Shown here: piece after piece, positions 51,541 through 62,638 of the stretch
Numbering within the stretch: position 1 is the stretch's first letter
How the letters are laid out: the number at the start of each line of letters is the position of its first letter
Source of the DNA: Bursaphelenchus xylophilus
Lineage: Eukaryota; Nematoda; Chromadorea; Rhabditida; Aphelenchoididae
NCBI GenBank assembly: GCA_904066235.2
Contig: CAJFCV020000006.1
Location: 7,378,001 to 7,442,000, forward strand
Direction of reading: 5' to 3'
Length of the DNA: 64,000 nucleotides
Made by a program: the position numbers and the translations under genes
Notes under the pieces: model-generated
Told to the model about the DNA's origin: nothing
Database searches by the model: none
Seen by the model: the letters and a program-made list of their open reading frames with translations, nothing else

Positions 51541-54462
51541 TAGTTGTTGTACTATGATAGCTGAACGTCAGCGCGAATTTTTAGTTTCTGAAATTACCGT
51601 ATACGGGGGTTACGGTAGGTACAATTTTCACAAAGATTGGGTCCGTGTGTAAAAACCCCGAGGAGTAAAAGCACAAAACCTCGCTGTTTTACGTTTTTGA
51701 CCATGGCGAACATTTTTGTAATTGACACTTTTTTTGTAGGATGTAGTCTTCGCCTACTTCGAAAATGACCCAGATACCATGTGTAATGTAACTCTTCGGC
51801 ATTCTACTTGTCTCAACTTTTGAAACCTCTCAAAAATACTTTGACATGTATGTAACAACATATCAAAAATGCGCGAAAATAAAAGGGGTGGTTTTGGAGT
51901 TACGGTACTTTGAAGGCAGCCGGTACCGTATATCAAAAAATAATTTTTTCCAAAATCGGTGTAGAAGACCCGCAAAAATTGCCAAAATACGTTTTCGACC
52001 ATGGCGAACATTTTTGTAATTGACACTTTTTTTGTAGGATGTAGTCTTCGCCTACTTCGAAAATGACCCAGATACCATGTGTAATGTAACTCTTCGGCAT
52101 TCTACTTGTCTCAACTTTTGAAACCTCTCAAATATTCTTTGACATGTATGTAACAACATATCAAAAATACGCGAAAATAAAAGGGGTGGTTTTGGAGTGA
52201 TGGTACTTCGATTGTGGCACGTCAAGAAAAAATAAAAGAAAAACGGGCGCCCAATGAAAAAGCCTAGAATTTTTTTTGGCATTCTGCCCTGTGCAAATCC
52301 GTTTTTGTCCAAATGGTTTGCAATATTTTGACATAAAGATTAATAGTAAATCACAAGATATTGATACCAATAGAAAGCTCGAGAGCTGCTTAAGCTAATA
52401 GAACCAAAATATACCCATAATCGTAGTATTTTGACAGTTTTCCATGGCGAAGAATACAACGTCTAAATAAAAGTTTGTATCGACGATACCGAGTCAGAGA
52501 GCACTGGAAGGAGGTATAGGCTCCACGTCAAAAAAATCCTTAAACTGTTCTTCGAGTATCTACACCGGTCCCGTCCCGCTTGATGGGACAGTTTTTTTGA
52601 TAGTTGGCCTTGAAATTTGCACTATTTTTAGCCTAGCTCGAACCATGTTCAGAAAATGCGTCACGATGACACCCATTTAGAATGTACCAGCGGTATAAAA
52701 AACAGTTGTATACGACTAGTAGTACTCCCTAGAGTTCCCATTAAAAAAATTAGGTTAAAAATTGTTGTTATGTGCAATTTGGATGACAGGTTTTATGAAT
52801 TTTTTTTTCGCTGTGAGAACCTTTGCAATGCCCGCAATTTCTTGACGTGTGTGGCCCGAACGGTATATCAAAATATAATTTTTTTTCAAAATCGGTGTAG
52901 AAGAGCAGCAAATCATGCCAAAATACGTTTTCGACCATGGAGAACATTTTTGTAATTAACACCTTTTTTGTAGGATGTCATCTTCGACTACTTGGAAAAT
53001 GACCAAGGTACCATGGTCAATATAACTTTTCGGCATTCTACTTGTTTCAACTTTTGAAACCTCTCAAATATACTTTGACATGTATGTAACAACATATCAA
53101 AAATTTAGAAAAATAAAAGGGGTGGTTTTGGAGTTATGGCACTTTGAATGTGGCCGGTACCGTACATCAAAATTTCCTTTTTTCTAAACTTGACGTAGAA
53201 AACCCGCAAACCTTGCCAAAATACGTTTTCGACCCTCGCGAACATTTTTGTAATTGACACTTTTTTTGTAGGGTGCAGTATTTTCACTAGGAAATTCAGA
53301 AAATTTAGGCCTAAGCGTACTGTAACATATCGCGCGCATATAATTGGTTACTGTAACAGCAAGATCAGCGATTTCTTACTTTTTTTGCAACGATTACCAC
53401 GGTTTAGACTCGTGTATGCCATACGACGGTGGAATCTTCCAAATTCGGATGTCAGCAGCACAACAAAAGTTTGGTGTACTGTATGATCAAGATTAAAAGT
53501 ACCATAACTCCAAAACCACCCTTTTTATTTTTCTAAATTTTTGATATGTTGTTACACATATGTCAAGGTGTCTTTGAAAGGTTTCAGAAGTTGAGACAAG
53601 TAAAATGCCGAAAAGTTATATTGAACATGGTATCTTGATATTTCTCATACCGGTTGAAGACTGCATCCTACAAAAAAAGTGTCAATTACAAAAATGTTCG
53701 CGAGGGTCGAGAACGTATTTTGGCAAGGTTTGCGGGTTTTCTACGTCAAGTTTAGAAAAAAGGAAATTTTGATGTACGGTACCGGCCACATTCAAAGTGC
53801 CATAACTCCAAAACCACCCCTTTTATTTTTCTAAATTTTTGATATGTTGTTACATACATGTCAAAGTATATTTGAGAGGTTTCAAAAGTTGAGACAAGTA
53901 GAATGCCGAAAAGTTATATTGACCATGGTACCTTGGTCATTTTCCAAGTAGTCGAAGATGACATCCTACAGAAAAAGTGTTAATTACAAAAATGTTCTCC
54001 ATGGTCGAAAACGTATTTTGGCAATTTTTGCGGGTCTTCTACACCGATTTTAGAAAAAATTATTTTTTGATATACGGTACCGGCTGCCTTCAAAGTACCG
54101 TAACTCCAAAACCACCCCTTTTATTTTCGCGCGTTTTTGATATGTTGTTACATACATGTCAAAGTATTTTTGAGAGGTTTCAAAAGTTGAGACAAGTTCT
54201 CTGCAAAAAAGTTACATTCAATATGGTACCTTGGTATTTTTCAAAGTAGTCGAAGGCAACATCCTACGGTAAAGTTGTCAATTATGAAAATGTTCCCCAT
54301 GGTCAAAAACGTAAAACAGCGAGGTTTTGTGCTTTTACTCCTCGGGGTTTTTACACACGGACCCAATCTTTGTGAAAATTGTACCTACCGTAACCCCCGT
54401 ATACGGTAATTTCAGAAACTAAAAATTCGCGCTGACGTTCAGCTATCATAGTACAACAACTA
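51541..54462. repeat. 2.9-kb foldback element with 298-bp repeats in its arms
   Basis: The left end TAGTTGTTGTACTATGATAG is matched inverted at the right end (CTATCATAGTACAACAACTA at 54443-54462). Each arm carries a repeat recognised by the motif GACCATGGCGAACATTT: in the left arm at 51699, 51997 and 52933, 53231 (spacing 298 twice), in the right arm, inverted, at 53708, 54006, 54304 (spacing 298 twice). Between 52206 and 52900 the left arm has sequence absent on the right. Many short frames across it repeat one another and are not genes. Looks like a foldback-type transposon. Confidence 0.75.
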
Positions 54463-54693
54463 CCAAGATGGCGGAAAAACTTCGAAATTCCAAAAGCCCG
54501 GCCCTCTAGCCATGCCTGGGTTTCAGACAAGTGGCAACAAGAACTCGGCCAAGTGCCCAAGTCCCAAAGCAATTTGACTACAGGAAGAAGGGCGCTGTTG
54601 GGCCGGTCGCTCATCAAAGAGGATGCGGGGCATGCTACGCCTTCGCTGTTGCGGCTCAAGTGGAGGGTGAGCCAGCCAATTTCTTAACAATTT

Positions 54694-54801
54694 TGTCGAG
54701 AAAATAATGTGGATTTCGCACATAAGTCTGCCTCGTCGCAGTCGCGCACAAAACCGCTAGCCGTCGCAAGGCGACAGGGTGTTCATTATTTTCCCGACGG
54801 A
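54694..54801. mobile_element. Degraded GTCTGTCGGG-family MITE
   Basis: TGTCGAGAAAATAATG at the left and CATTATTTTCCCGACG at the right are inverted; interior includes CTCGTCGCAGTCGCGCACAA and GCCGTCGCAAGGCGAC. A further copy begins just downstream. Confidence 0.5.
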
Positions 54802-54807
54802 TTAATA

Positions 54808-55164
54808 TCAGTCTGTCGGGAAGATAATGTGGATTCGTCGCACCTTGGAATTTTCTACAGTGGCGGACCTGATACAACGGCAGAAAACATATCATTTTGC
54901 ATCCGGGAAGTATGAAAAATGTGGCAAAATACCTCCCTCCCCAACAAAAAAAACTTCGTTTTCAAGAGCGCGCACTTTTTCCTCACAAAAAGAGCGGCCG
55001 CGCTTTTGAAATCGGAGTTTTTTTCACCTGGAGAGGGAGGTATTTTGCCACATTTTTGATACTTCCTGGATGCAAAACGGCACGTTTTTTGCCACGGGAT
55101 CAGGTCCGTCACTGTAGAAAATTCCAAAGTGCGACGAATCCACATTATTTTTCCGACAGACTGA
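54808..55164. mobile_element. GTCTGTCGGG-family MITE carrying a nested Tc1-like MITE
   Basis: Left end TCAGTCTGTCGGGAAGATAA, right end mirrored (TTATTTTTCCGACAGACTGA), TA duplication at 54806-54807 and 55165-55166. At its centre is the element 54858-55114. It ends a few bases before the first intact codon of the cathepsin fragment, so it or earlier insertions removed the 5' part of that gene. Confidence 0.75.
54858..55114. mobile_element. Nested Tc1/mariner-like MITE
   Basis: Left end CAGTGGCGGACCTGATACAA, right end mirrored (TCAGGTCCGTCACTG), TA on both sides. Same family as 46595-46841. Interior arms contain GGTATTTTGCCACATTTTT. Confidence 0.75.
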
Positions 55165-55173
55165 TAATTCCAG

Positions 55174-55767
55174 GCGCTGTGGCGGCAAAAACGGGAAAAG
55201 TTGTGCCGTTAAGTCCGCAAGAACTCATCTCCTGCACCACGAACGCGAACGGCAATGACGGATGCAACGGCGGCTACTTGGACTTGGCGCTGAAATATGT
55301 GAAAGAAGAGGGGCTTTCGGCCGCGAAATCGTCGCCATTCGTCTCTTCGCGGGGCCGAATTCCTCAATGCCAAGTGGGCCGGAAAGTGGGGAAAATCAAA
55401 GATTACAAACAAATCCCAAAGAGACGCGAGGACTTGATGCAAAGGTTTCTCTACAACCAGGGACCGTTGAGTGTTAGTAAGTCGATTTTTCAGTTGTCGA
55501 CGCTCGCAAAAAACCCCCTTTGTTTTAGCCATTGACGCTCGCCAACTCCGCCATTACAAGCATGGGGTTCTTCGGCCGAGGAAACCCGCCGGCGGCTGGC
55601 AAATCAATCATGCCGTCACGATCGTCGGCTACGGCGAGGAAAAGGTGCCGTATTGGATTGTGAAGAACTCGTGGGGCACAGAATGGGGAGAAAAGGGGTT
55701 CTTCCGACTACTCAGAGGGCAGAATTCATTGGCCATTGGGCAGGAGAGCTACGTGGCGTTTGTTTGA
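55174..55767 (+). pseudogene. 5'-truncated papain-family cysteine peptidase (cathepsin)
   Basis: Two exons, 55174-55476 and 55529-55767, keep frame and encode the C-terminal ~180 residues of a C1 peptidase: KTGKVVPLSPQEL (the segment that follows the active-site helix), GCNGGYLDLALKYVKEEG, NQGPLSV, then the catalytic His in [11 protein letters not shown] and the Asn in [15 protein letters not shown]. The signal peptide, propeptide and the exon with the active-site Cys (CGSCWAF in the family) are not found in the 9 kb of transposons upstream. No stop or frameshift disrupts the remaining part, so the loss is recent or an upstream exon lies elsewhere. Without the cysteine it cannot be a peptidase. 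Confidence 0.75.
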
Positions 55768-56562
55768 AACGAAAATTAAACTTTTTTGAATTGGAAATAA
55801 AATTTGCAAACTTTTTGAGATTTTTTCAAAAATCGAATCTCCTCCCAGCGCAAGCTGTCAATTTTTTGGTTATTTTAGGTTACTGTAGATGGATCTATGT
55901 ATTCACAAGTCTGTCGGGAAAATAATGAGCACTCTGTCGTGACGAAAATCGCATCGCCGCCGAGAAAATGAATTGTATCGCGGCGAAATCAAATTTCTTT
56001 TCTTTTCAAATCCGTGTCGCGATCGGCACAGCCACATTGTGCTCATTATTTATTTTTTTCTGCACAGTGCAAACGGTTTTTTTGAGGCTTGCACTGTGCG
56101 AAAAAGAGAAAAATGCACTGTGCGTTAGCGACAAGCGTGGGAAGAGGTTCAAAATGCACTGTGCGGAAGAGAAAAAAGTCCATGCACTTTATGAAAATAT
56201 TAAATTTCATATTTAAAAAAAAATTTTCTTTTTTTTTTTTTTTTTTTGAATCTTCAAATTTAATTTTTTTTTTATTTTTGCGATTCTCGAAAATAAAATC
56301 AAAAAACGTCCATGCACTTTATGAAAATACTAAACTTCATACTTAAAAATTTTTTTGAAACTTCAAATTAAATTTTTTTTTTTTTATTTTACGATTTTCG
56401 AAAAAAAAATTTCAAAAATTTTTTATGCAAATTTCCCCAAATTTCCTCACTTCCCCACACCTCCCTTCCCCTCATACCTTCTCGACGCTCACTCGTTGAT
56501 CGGTTGCTAAGCTTGCACCTCTTTTTTTGTCCCACTTCCACAGTAATCTGCGGGCCGTTGTA
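55768..56562. other. Intergenic; MITE remnant and low-complexity sequence
   Basis: 55910-56058 is a degenerate GTCTGTCGGG-family MITE (AGTCTGTCGGGAAAATAATG at the left, CTCATTATT at the right). 56060-56190 has repeats of a TGCACTGTGCG word, and 56210-56420 is poly-T/A with a doubled block GTCCATGCACTTTATGAAAA (near 56177 and 56310). No gene seen. Confidence 0.45.
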
Positions 56563-59500
56563 ATGGAAAAAGAGAAAGACAAAAAGGGCCACGGAGTCGC
56601 GCAGGTCGGCGGGTTCTTGCAGCGTCTCAAGAAGAAGGCGCAGAACAAGTTCCGCGGAGGCGACGATGGGAACGGCGGCGTGACAGCTGAGGAGAAATCC
56701 GTCAAGGTGAGTTCCAAGCCCAAAAACATTGGTTTTATGGGGCTTGCGCAAAGTTTTTGAAATTTTCATGTTTTCGTGGTGGGACAAAAAAAATTTTTTT
56801 TGTTCGAAACTTTGACTAAACTTGGAAAATACTGAAAATTAAGAATTTCTAAGACATTTTCTGAGACATTTCTCGCCGGAATCTTGCGTAAGCCACCGAT
56901 TTTTTCGTCGCAAATTATTGAAAAGTGGCTGAATTTAATTTTAACGAGTTTTTTTAGAAAAAGGATAATCAAAAGCAGACGCAGGCCCGTAGGAAGAAGA
57001 ATACGGCTACGAATACTCCCAAGGAAAGCAAATCAGATGATACCGCATCCTCTATGGTCATGAAGAAGAAAGACCGAGAACGCGACAAAGATAAAGAAAA
57101 AGAGAGCGGATTGGATGCCTCCAGAAGTGTTAAAAAGAAGAAGTGAGTTTGATTATAACACTACGGCAGACGTATTTTGCGTTCAAACCACTTATGAGGC
57201 TTTTGCAACCATTTTGCGCCCTTGAAACAGAATGCCAAAAAATGGCGGGAAATTCGAATTTTGAATTTCACACTATGCCTTTTTTAGTGGGAGATGGAGT
57301 GTTGCTATTTTACCTTTTTTTGAATTAATTCGATCCCTTTTGAGCCCTTGAAACACAATGCCAAATTTGGGCGGGAAATTTAAAATTTGATTTTTTTTGC
57401 ATAATTAGTACGGTATCAAACTGTGACGGTTGTATTTTACTCCACGCTCATTTCCAAAGCGATTGGATCACCTTTTGAGCCTTGCAACAGAATGCCAGAA
57501 TCTGTGGGAAAGAGCCGGAATTCAAAACTAAAGTTTCGATTTCAGCCATAAAAAGAAAGCACCGAACGCCAACGTCACCGTAATGAAGGTGGTTGAGACG
57601 GAAACCCAAATAAAGGAGGTCCCGGAGACCGTCACCGACAAATTCAACTTCATTCCGACCATGTTAAACAAGGAGTTGAGCGGGATCCGAAAAGAATTCA
57701 ACGACATCAAGGCCGAAGACAAGGCAAAGGTCCACATGGCCATGGCTTGTCAAGATCCCGCGAATGCGGACAAGAATCGCTACAAGGTGAGAGAAATCGC
57801 GGTGTTTCTTGTGTTTAGAGCGTGCTTTGAAATCTGCATGTTTTCGTGGTGGGACTCAAAAAATTTGCGAATCAAATCTTCTTGATTAAACTTTGGGGAA
57901 ATTTGTAATATAATTTTCTGAAGTATTTGTCAAGATTTGGGCTCTTACTGTGCAGGAATTTTTGATTTTTCGGCGGAAAATCAAAAAAATAAACATAAAA
58001 TTTTTTTTGCGATTTTCAGCGTGAAAAATTTGCATTCTACCCTAATTGGGGAGCACAATCTTTCTAGAAAAAATTGCTGTTTTCTCAGGATAATTCGAAA
58101 AGGTATAGCTGAAAATAATTTTTTTTGACTCTCCTAATTTTCCATAGTCTCTCAGCGGGAAAATTGTTGAATTTCTCGACTCTCCGCGAGAACTAGGCGC
58201 TCAAACTTTTAGCAATCAGTGGTTGGCCCATTGAGACTTGCTGTGCAAAATTTCAAGTCATTTGAGGCACTTGGGATACTGTAATTTGCACTTTTTTCAG
58301 AACATGTCTGGACGCGTCGCGCGTCAGACTGTCGGATGGGGGCTACTATCACGCGAGTGCGGTGGATTCGCGTTTTATTCTGGCCCAGTCGCCCATGTTC
58401 AACACTACCGCGCAATTTTGGGATTTGGTTCAGAACGAAGGAGTCGAAATGGTCGGTTTTTATTGTATTAGTCATCAAGTTTGCGATTTGTTTGAAGAAT
58501 TTGAATATTTTTTAAAATTTTTGCTTATTTCGTTTGGTTTTCAGATTGTGCAGTTGCATCCATGTGATGAAGGAAGAAAGTGCGCTAGATATTACCCAGG
58601 AAAAGTAGGCGAAACCAACGACTTTGGAGTGTTCAAGGTCGCGAATTGCAGAGTAAGTAGGCCACAAAAAAGGTACTCCGCGAACTGCGCCCAAGCTTGG
58701 GCACTAAAGCTAGGAAAAAACGCTTCGACCTAGCTGGCACTGAACAACTATAGTAGCTCTATAGTTTGTGGGTACCTACGAAGGCTGTGACGACTCATTT
58801 AGTTCCATACGGAGGCAATAAGTTTAGTTCCGGACATGTTTCATCGTATAAAGTGTAAAATCACAAGCTGCAGCCGTTTTTGAAGGGTAAGGTGGTACGT
58901 AAAAAAGAAGGTGCCTCACTAGCTAAATCCACTGTCCGGGCATTGACAACGATGAATTGAGCGGGCACGCTAAATTTGGGCTAATTCCGACCAGTTACCG
59001 TAAAGTTATAAGTTGTGGCCAAAATAAGGAACTTTTACCAGTTGGACCTATTATTATCAACAATTCTTGGTTTTCAGATCGACGCCAGCCCTGTGGAAGA
59101 GCCGACCCTCCATTTCAGTCATCTCAAAGTTAACGGCCCTAAGGGCGAGCAAAAAGTCAAGCATGTTTTCTGGTCCAATTTCCCTCCGGTGGGCTTCCCC
59201 GAGCCTTCGAACACGATGCCCTTCCTTTGGAAGCAAATCAAAGGCCACAGGAAAGTGTTGGTCCATTGCAGCTCGGGCGCAGGTCGCAGCGCCGTGCTGG
59301 TTTTTACTTGCCAAATTCTGGAAAGAATCCAGCATGGAGAAGAAGCGGATGCACCCAGGATGTTGAGGAACCTCCGGGAGAAGCGACATTGCGCTATCCG
59401 CAATGAAATGGTGGGTGGGGAGCGGGCAAATCAGTTCGCGTTTATAAATCATAACAGTTCCCCAATTTTTTACACTCGTTTTATTTTCAGCAGTACGTCT

Positions 59501-59685
59501 ACGTGATGCGCATCATCCTCTTCTATTTTATGAAGTACAATGCTGTGGAGATGTCGCAGAATTTGCTCATCTTCGTCGATGATTTTGATACCTATGCCAA
59601 AAAGTTCGAGAGAGAAGAGAAGGAAAGAAAAGAAAAGTGTCCCATTCCTGAGGCTACGGAACCCACCGATGAATTTCAGAATTGA
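56563..59685 (+). CDS. Nematode-type protein tyrosine phosphatase
   Basis: Exons 56563-56706, 56958-57142, 57546-57786, 58301-58451, 58545-58652, 59078-59410, 59491-59685. The first two exons encode a very basic, Lys/Glu-rich leader (KEKDKKGHG; MKKKDRERDKDKEKES). The PTP domain starts with an N-terminal helix ending NADKNRYK, then LDASRVRLSDGGYYHASAV, SRFILAQSPMFNTTAQFW, a segment ending YYPGKVGE, and the P-loop VHCSSGAGRSAVL with Cys and Arg present, then QYVYVMRIILFY. This is the layout of the expanded nematode PTPs that act in the germline and sperm. The join at 57786/58301 is off by one nucleotide with canonical sites (see findings). Introns here are longer than elsewhere and one (58653-59077) is 425 bp. 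Confidence 0.75.
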
Positions 59686-60624
59686 GTTTGAAAAATAAAC
59701 TTTTATTTTCAGGGAAATTTGCGATTTTTTTGTGAAAAATTTCTGGTTTGCATGTTGAGCTCGAAAGATTCTAAGTTGGTCGTTTTTTCGAAATGTCCGG
59801 CCCTTGTTATGAGAAGCTTCAATCTGTAAAAAACTCTCTTTTAAAGCCTTTTGCCTCTGAAAGATATTGGATCGAAATGACAAATTCTAAAGTTCAGCTA
59901 TATGCAGATTTTTTTCTACCAGGTAGTTAAATTTCTTGGTGTCATATACACTACTGGCTGTGCCATGAACCAAAACCTGAGCTTCATAGTGGGGTTTCTT
60001 GGAATGTTTGGAGTACCTCTCCCTCAGCGCACAGATAAAAGGAGTTCCGGATCACGATTTTTGCCCATGATGGCATATCTGGCCTTACAAAATTTCGATG
60101 ATGGGGCAAGTTTCTTTTTAATTTTTTATCAAAAAATAAGCTTGGCATTTATGACTACATGCATAAAAACTAAACGTTCTGCTCTTCTAATCTCTCATAA
60201 GGCTTATAAATTTTATCGCTTTCTTTGTCATTGTAAAAAATGTAAAAATCCTTTGCTGCAACTTGGAATGCGAACTTGCATGGTCATAAAAATTATGACG
60301 AGTTTGACCAGAATATGCTTTGGTCCTTTTCGGTTCAAAGAATTGTGATTGCAATACTTGCCACATTGTTTATTGAAAGCATAAAGACTGATATTAACGG
60401 TATTTATCATAGTCTGTGTTAAACTCGCGTCTAAAAGCTTCGTATATCAGAATTTTAAATTTAGCCAAAATGACGTCAATTTCACGTCATTTTGAAAAAT
60501 GGCGTCAAATTAACAACACTATGCATTAGTGTACTGTAAATCTTATGCCAAAATATTATTATTTCGAGAAATTTTCACAATTTTGCAAATGTTGAAAAAC
60601 CCGACGCGATGAATATCCGACTTA
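59686..60624. other. Intergenic, no gene recognised; repeat remnant
   Basis: 59750-59850 is, inverted, homologous to sequence flanking the foldback element at 51465-51530 (GACATTTCGAAAAAACGACC). An open frame at 59902-60348 has no domain. Nothing else supported. Confidence 0.4.
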
Positions 60625-62518
60625 CAGGGGAAGTACCCGAAGTGCGACGCTCAGATTTTGATGAAACTTGGCACAAATTTAGAATAATTTTTTCTAAAAG
60701 ATATACTGCACGTCAAAAGTTTGGAACAGGCTAGATCTTCTTTGCGGCTTGAGATGGGAGTTTCATTTCTTTTTTATTCGAAGCTCCATGTATTAAGAAC
60801 CTCAATGAATACATAGCCATGGAAATCAGAAAGCTCGTTGGAATTTAAAAAAAAAAATTTTAAAAATAAGTGCGTCAAAAGTTTGGAACAGCTTTTGGAA
60901 GGTGATTATAAACTTCGGGATGGAGGCAGGTATCCTCGCATTTAGTGTTTCTGGATGATGTATGGAATCGGCATGCCAATGGCATACTGATTTTCATCGA
61001 TAAACCCAAAATGAAAAAAATGCTTATTGAGCCAAAAACTACGGTCAAATTTGCGAAAAAATGAATTTTTTGGTTTGGGTTCTCTATGTTATCGGTGTGT
61101 AAGCGTTCTAAGATATTTAATGTGGTCGCACAATTGTACAAGGGCACTCATATCTTCGCATAGGAACTATATACGCACAGCATAATTTATGAAAATTTTG
61201 AGTTTTGCTATGAATCTTTATTTAATGTATTTTATATTTTTTATTGAGCGGCTTGGAGGCTAATTGGCTTTAAGACAGTTATCGTGGAATAAAAAGGTGT
61301 CTTCAAGAAACAAAAACCCACGCTATTTGCAACATCCAAGGCCACATCTTTCGGATATTAAAAAAAAATTTAGTCCCCAAAGTCAATATTCATATCTGAC
61401 CCGGATTTGTGGTGTGATAAATCGGAAAGTTGGTTTATATTACTGCATCGGTGTGATAACTATAAAGGAACTTAGTTTTGAGCCATGCAGCGGCTTCAAA
61501 TCGAAGATAAAAAATATGTGAATATTAACATTTCATATACCCGCTATTTTTAAAGATGTGGCCTTGATGTTGCAAATAGTGGCCAGGTTCTGCTTCTTAA
61601 AGACACCTTTTTATTCAACGATAACGGTGTTAAAGCCAATTAGCCACCAAGCCGCTCTATAAAAAATATAAAATACATTAAATAAAGATTCGTAGCAAAA
61701 CTCAAAATTTTCATAAATTATGCTGTGCGTATATAGTTCCTATGCGAAGATCTGAGTGCCCTTGTACAATTGTGCGACCACATTAAATATCTTAGAACGC
61801 TTACACACCGATAACATAGAGAACCCAAACCAAAAAATTCATTTTTTCGCAAATTTGACCGTAGTTTTTGGCTCAATAAGCATTTTTTTCATTTTGGGTT
61901 TATCGATGAAAATCAGTATGCCATTGGCATGCCGATTCCATACATCATCCAGAAACACTAAATGCGAGGATACCTGCCTCCATCCCGAAGTTTATAATCA
62001 CCTTCCAAAAGCTGTTCCAAACTTTTGACGCACTTATTTTTTAAAATTTTTTTTTAAATTCCAACGAGCTTTCTGATTTCCATGGCTATGTATTCATTGA
62101 GGTTCTTAATACATGGAGCTTCGAATAAAAAAGAAATGAAACTCCCGTCTCAAGCCGCAAAGAAGATCTGGCCTGTTCCAAACTTTTGACGTGCAGAATA
62201 TGCCAGAATCCTAGCTCGCGCTTTGTAGAAACAACCGAGATTTTTAGATCGAAAGTCGGCGAAAATTTAGGACTTTTTGCCGAATTTCGGCACGAAAAGT
62301 TTTCATGCCTATACCGTAAAGAATAATTTTTCTATAAAAACTCAATTTTTTCCGCACAAAACCAGCAAAGTTATGGCCAAAAAATGTTTTTCTCTCTGAC
62401 CGCTCTCCGCGATTAGCGTACTCTCTCGGCGGCAAAAGTCGTTCGATATCTCGGCGGCGCCCGCAAAGCGCGAGCTAAAACTTTCAGGAATTGATACTTA
62501 GTTCATGACCGACGTGTG
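60625..62518. mobile_element. CAGGGG-ended element split by a large palindromic insertion
   Basis: Left part 60625-60705 starts CAGGGGAAGTACCCGAAGTG after TTA (60622-60624) and matches the right arm of 18730-19178 in inverted orientation. Right part 62198-62518 continues the same element up to ACGTGTGG and then loses the other terminus. The gap is the element 60706-62197. Confidence 0.7.
60706..62197. mobile_element. 1.5-kb palindromic element with ~650-bp arms
   Basis: Left end CTGCACGTCAAAAGTTTGGA, right end mirrored (TCCAAACTTTTGACGTGCAG). The arms (60706-61360 and ~61540-62197) are inverted and nearly identical: a 90-codon open frame reads the same on both strands. A ~180-bp loop lies between. 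Inserted after TA (60704-60705). Termini resemble Tc1/mariner (CAAAAGTTTGGAAC). No transposase. Near identity of the arms suggests a young element or arm conversion. Confidence 0.8.
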
Positions 62519-62638
62519 GTTAGAAAAAAAGCATTTATTATTTTAAATGTGAGATAAAGCGTTCACTGGGGTTGGACATATCACAATGACTGACAAGAAG
62601 ATCACCCGTCTATGTTTTGAAATACTACATAAATACAG

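Noticed and set aside
51754..54249. Several similar 80-90-codon frames in the foldback (a repeated MSITKMF/MLITKMF-like start)
   Set aside because: They recur because the 298-bp repeat and its inversion are non-coding repeats; no domain, and copies differ by stops and frameshifts.
60875..62028. Identical 90-aa frame on both strands in the palindrome
   Set aside because: The same sequence in the two inverted arms; no transposase motifs, low-complexity content. Not a gene.
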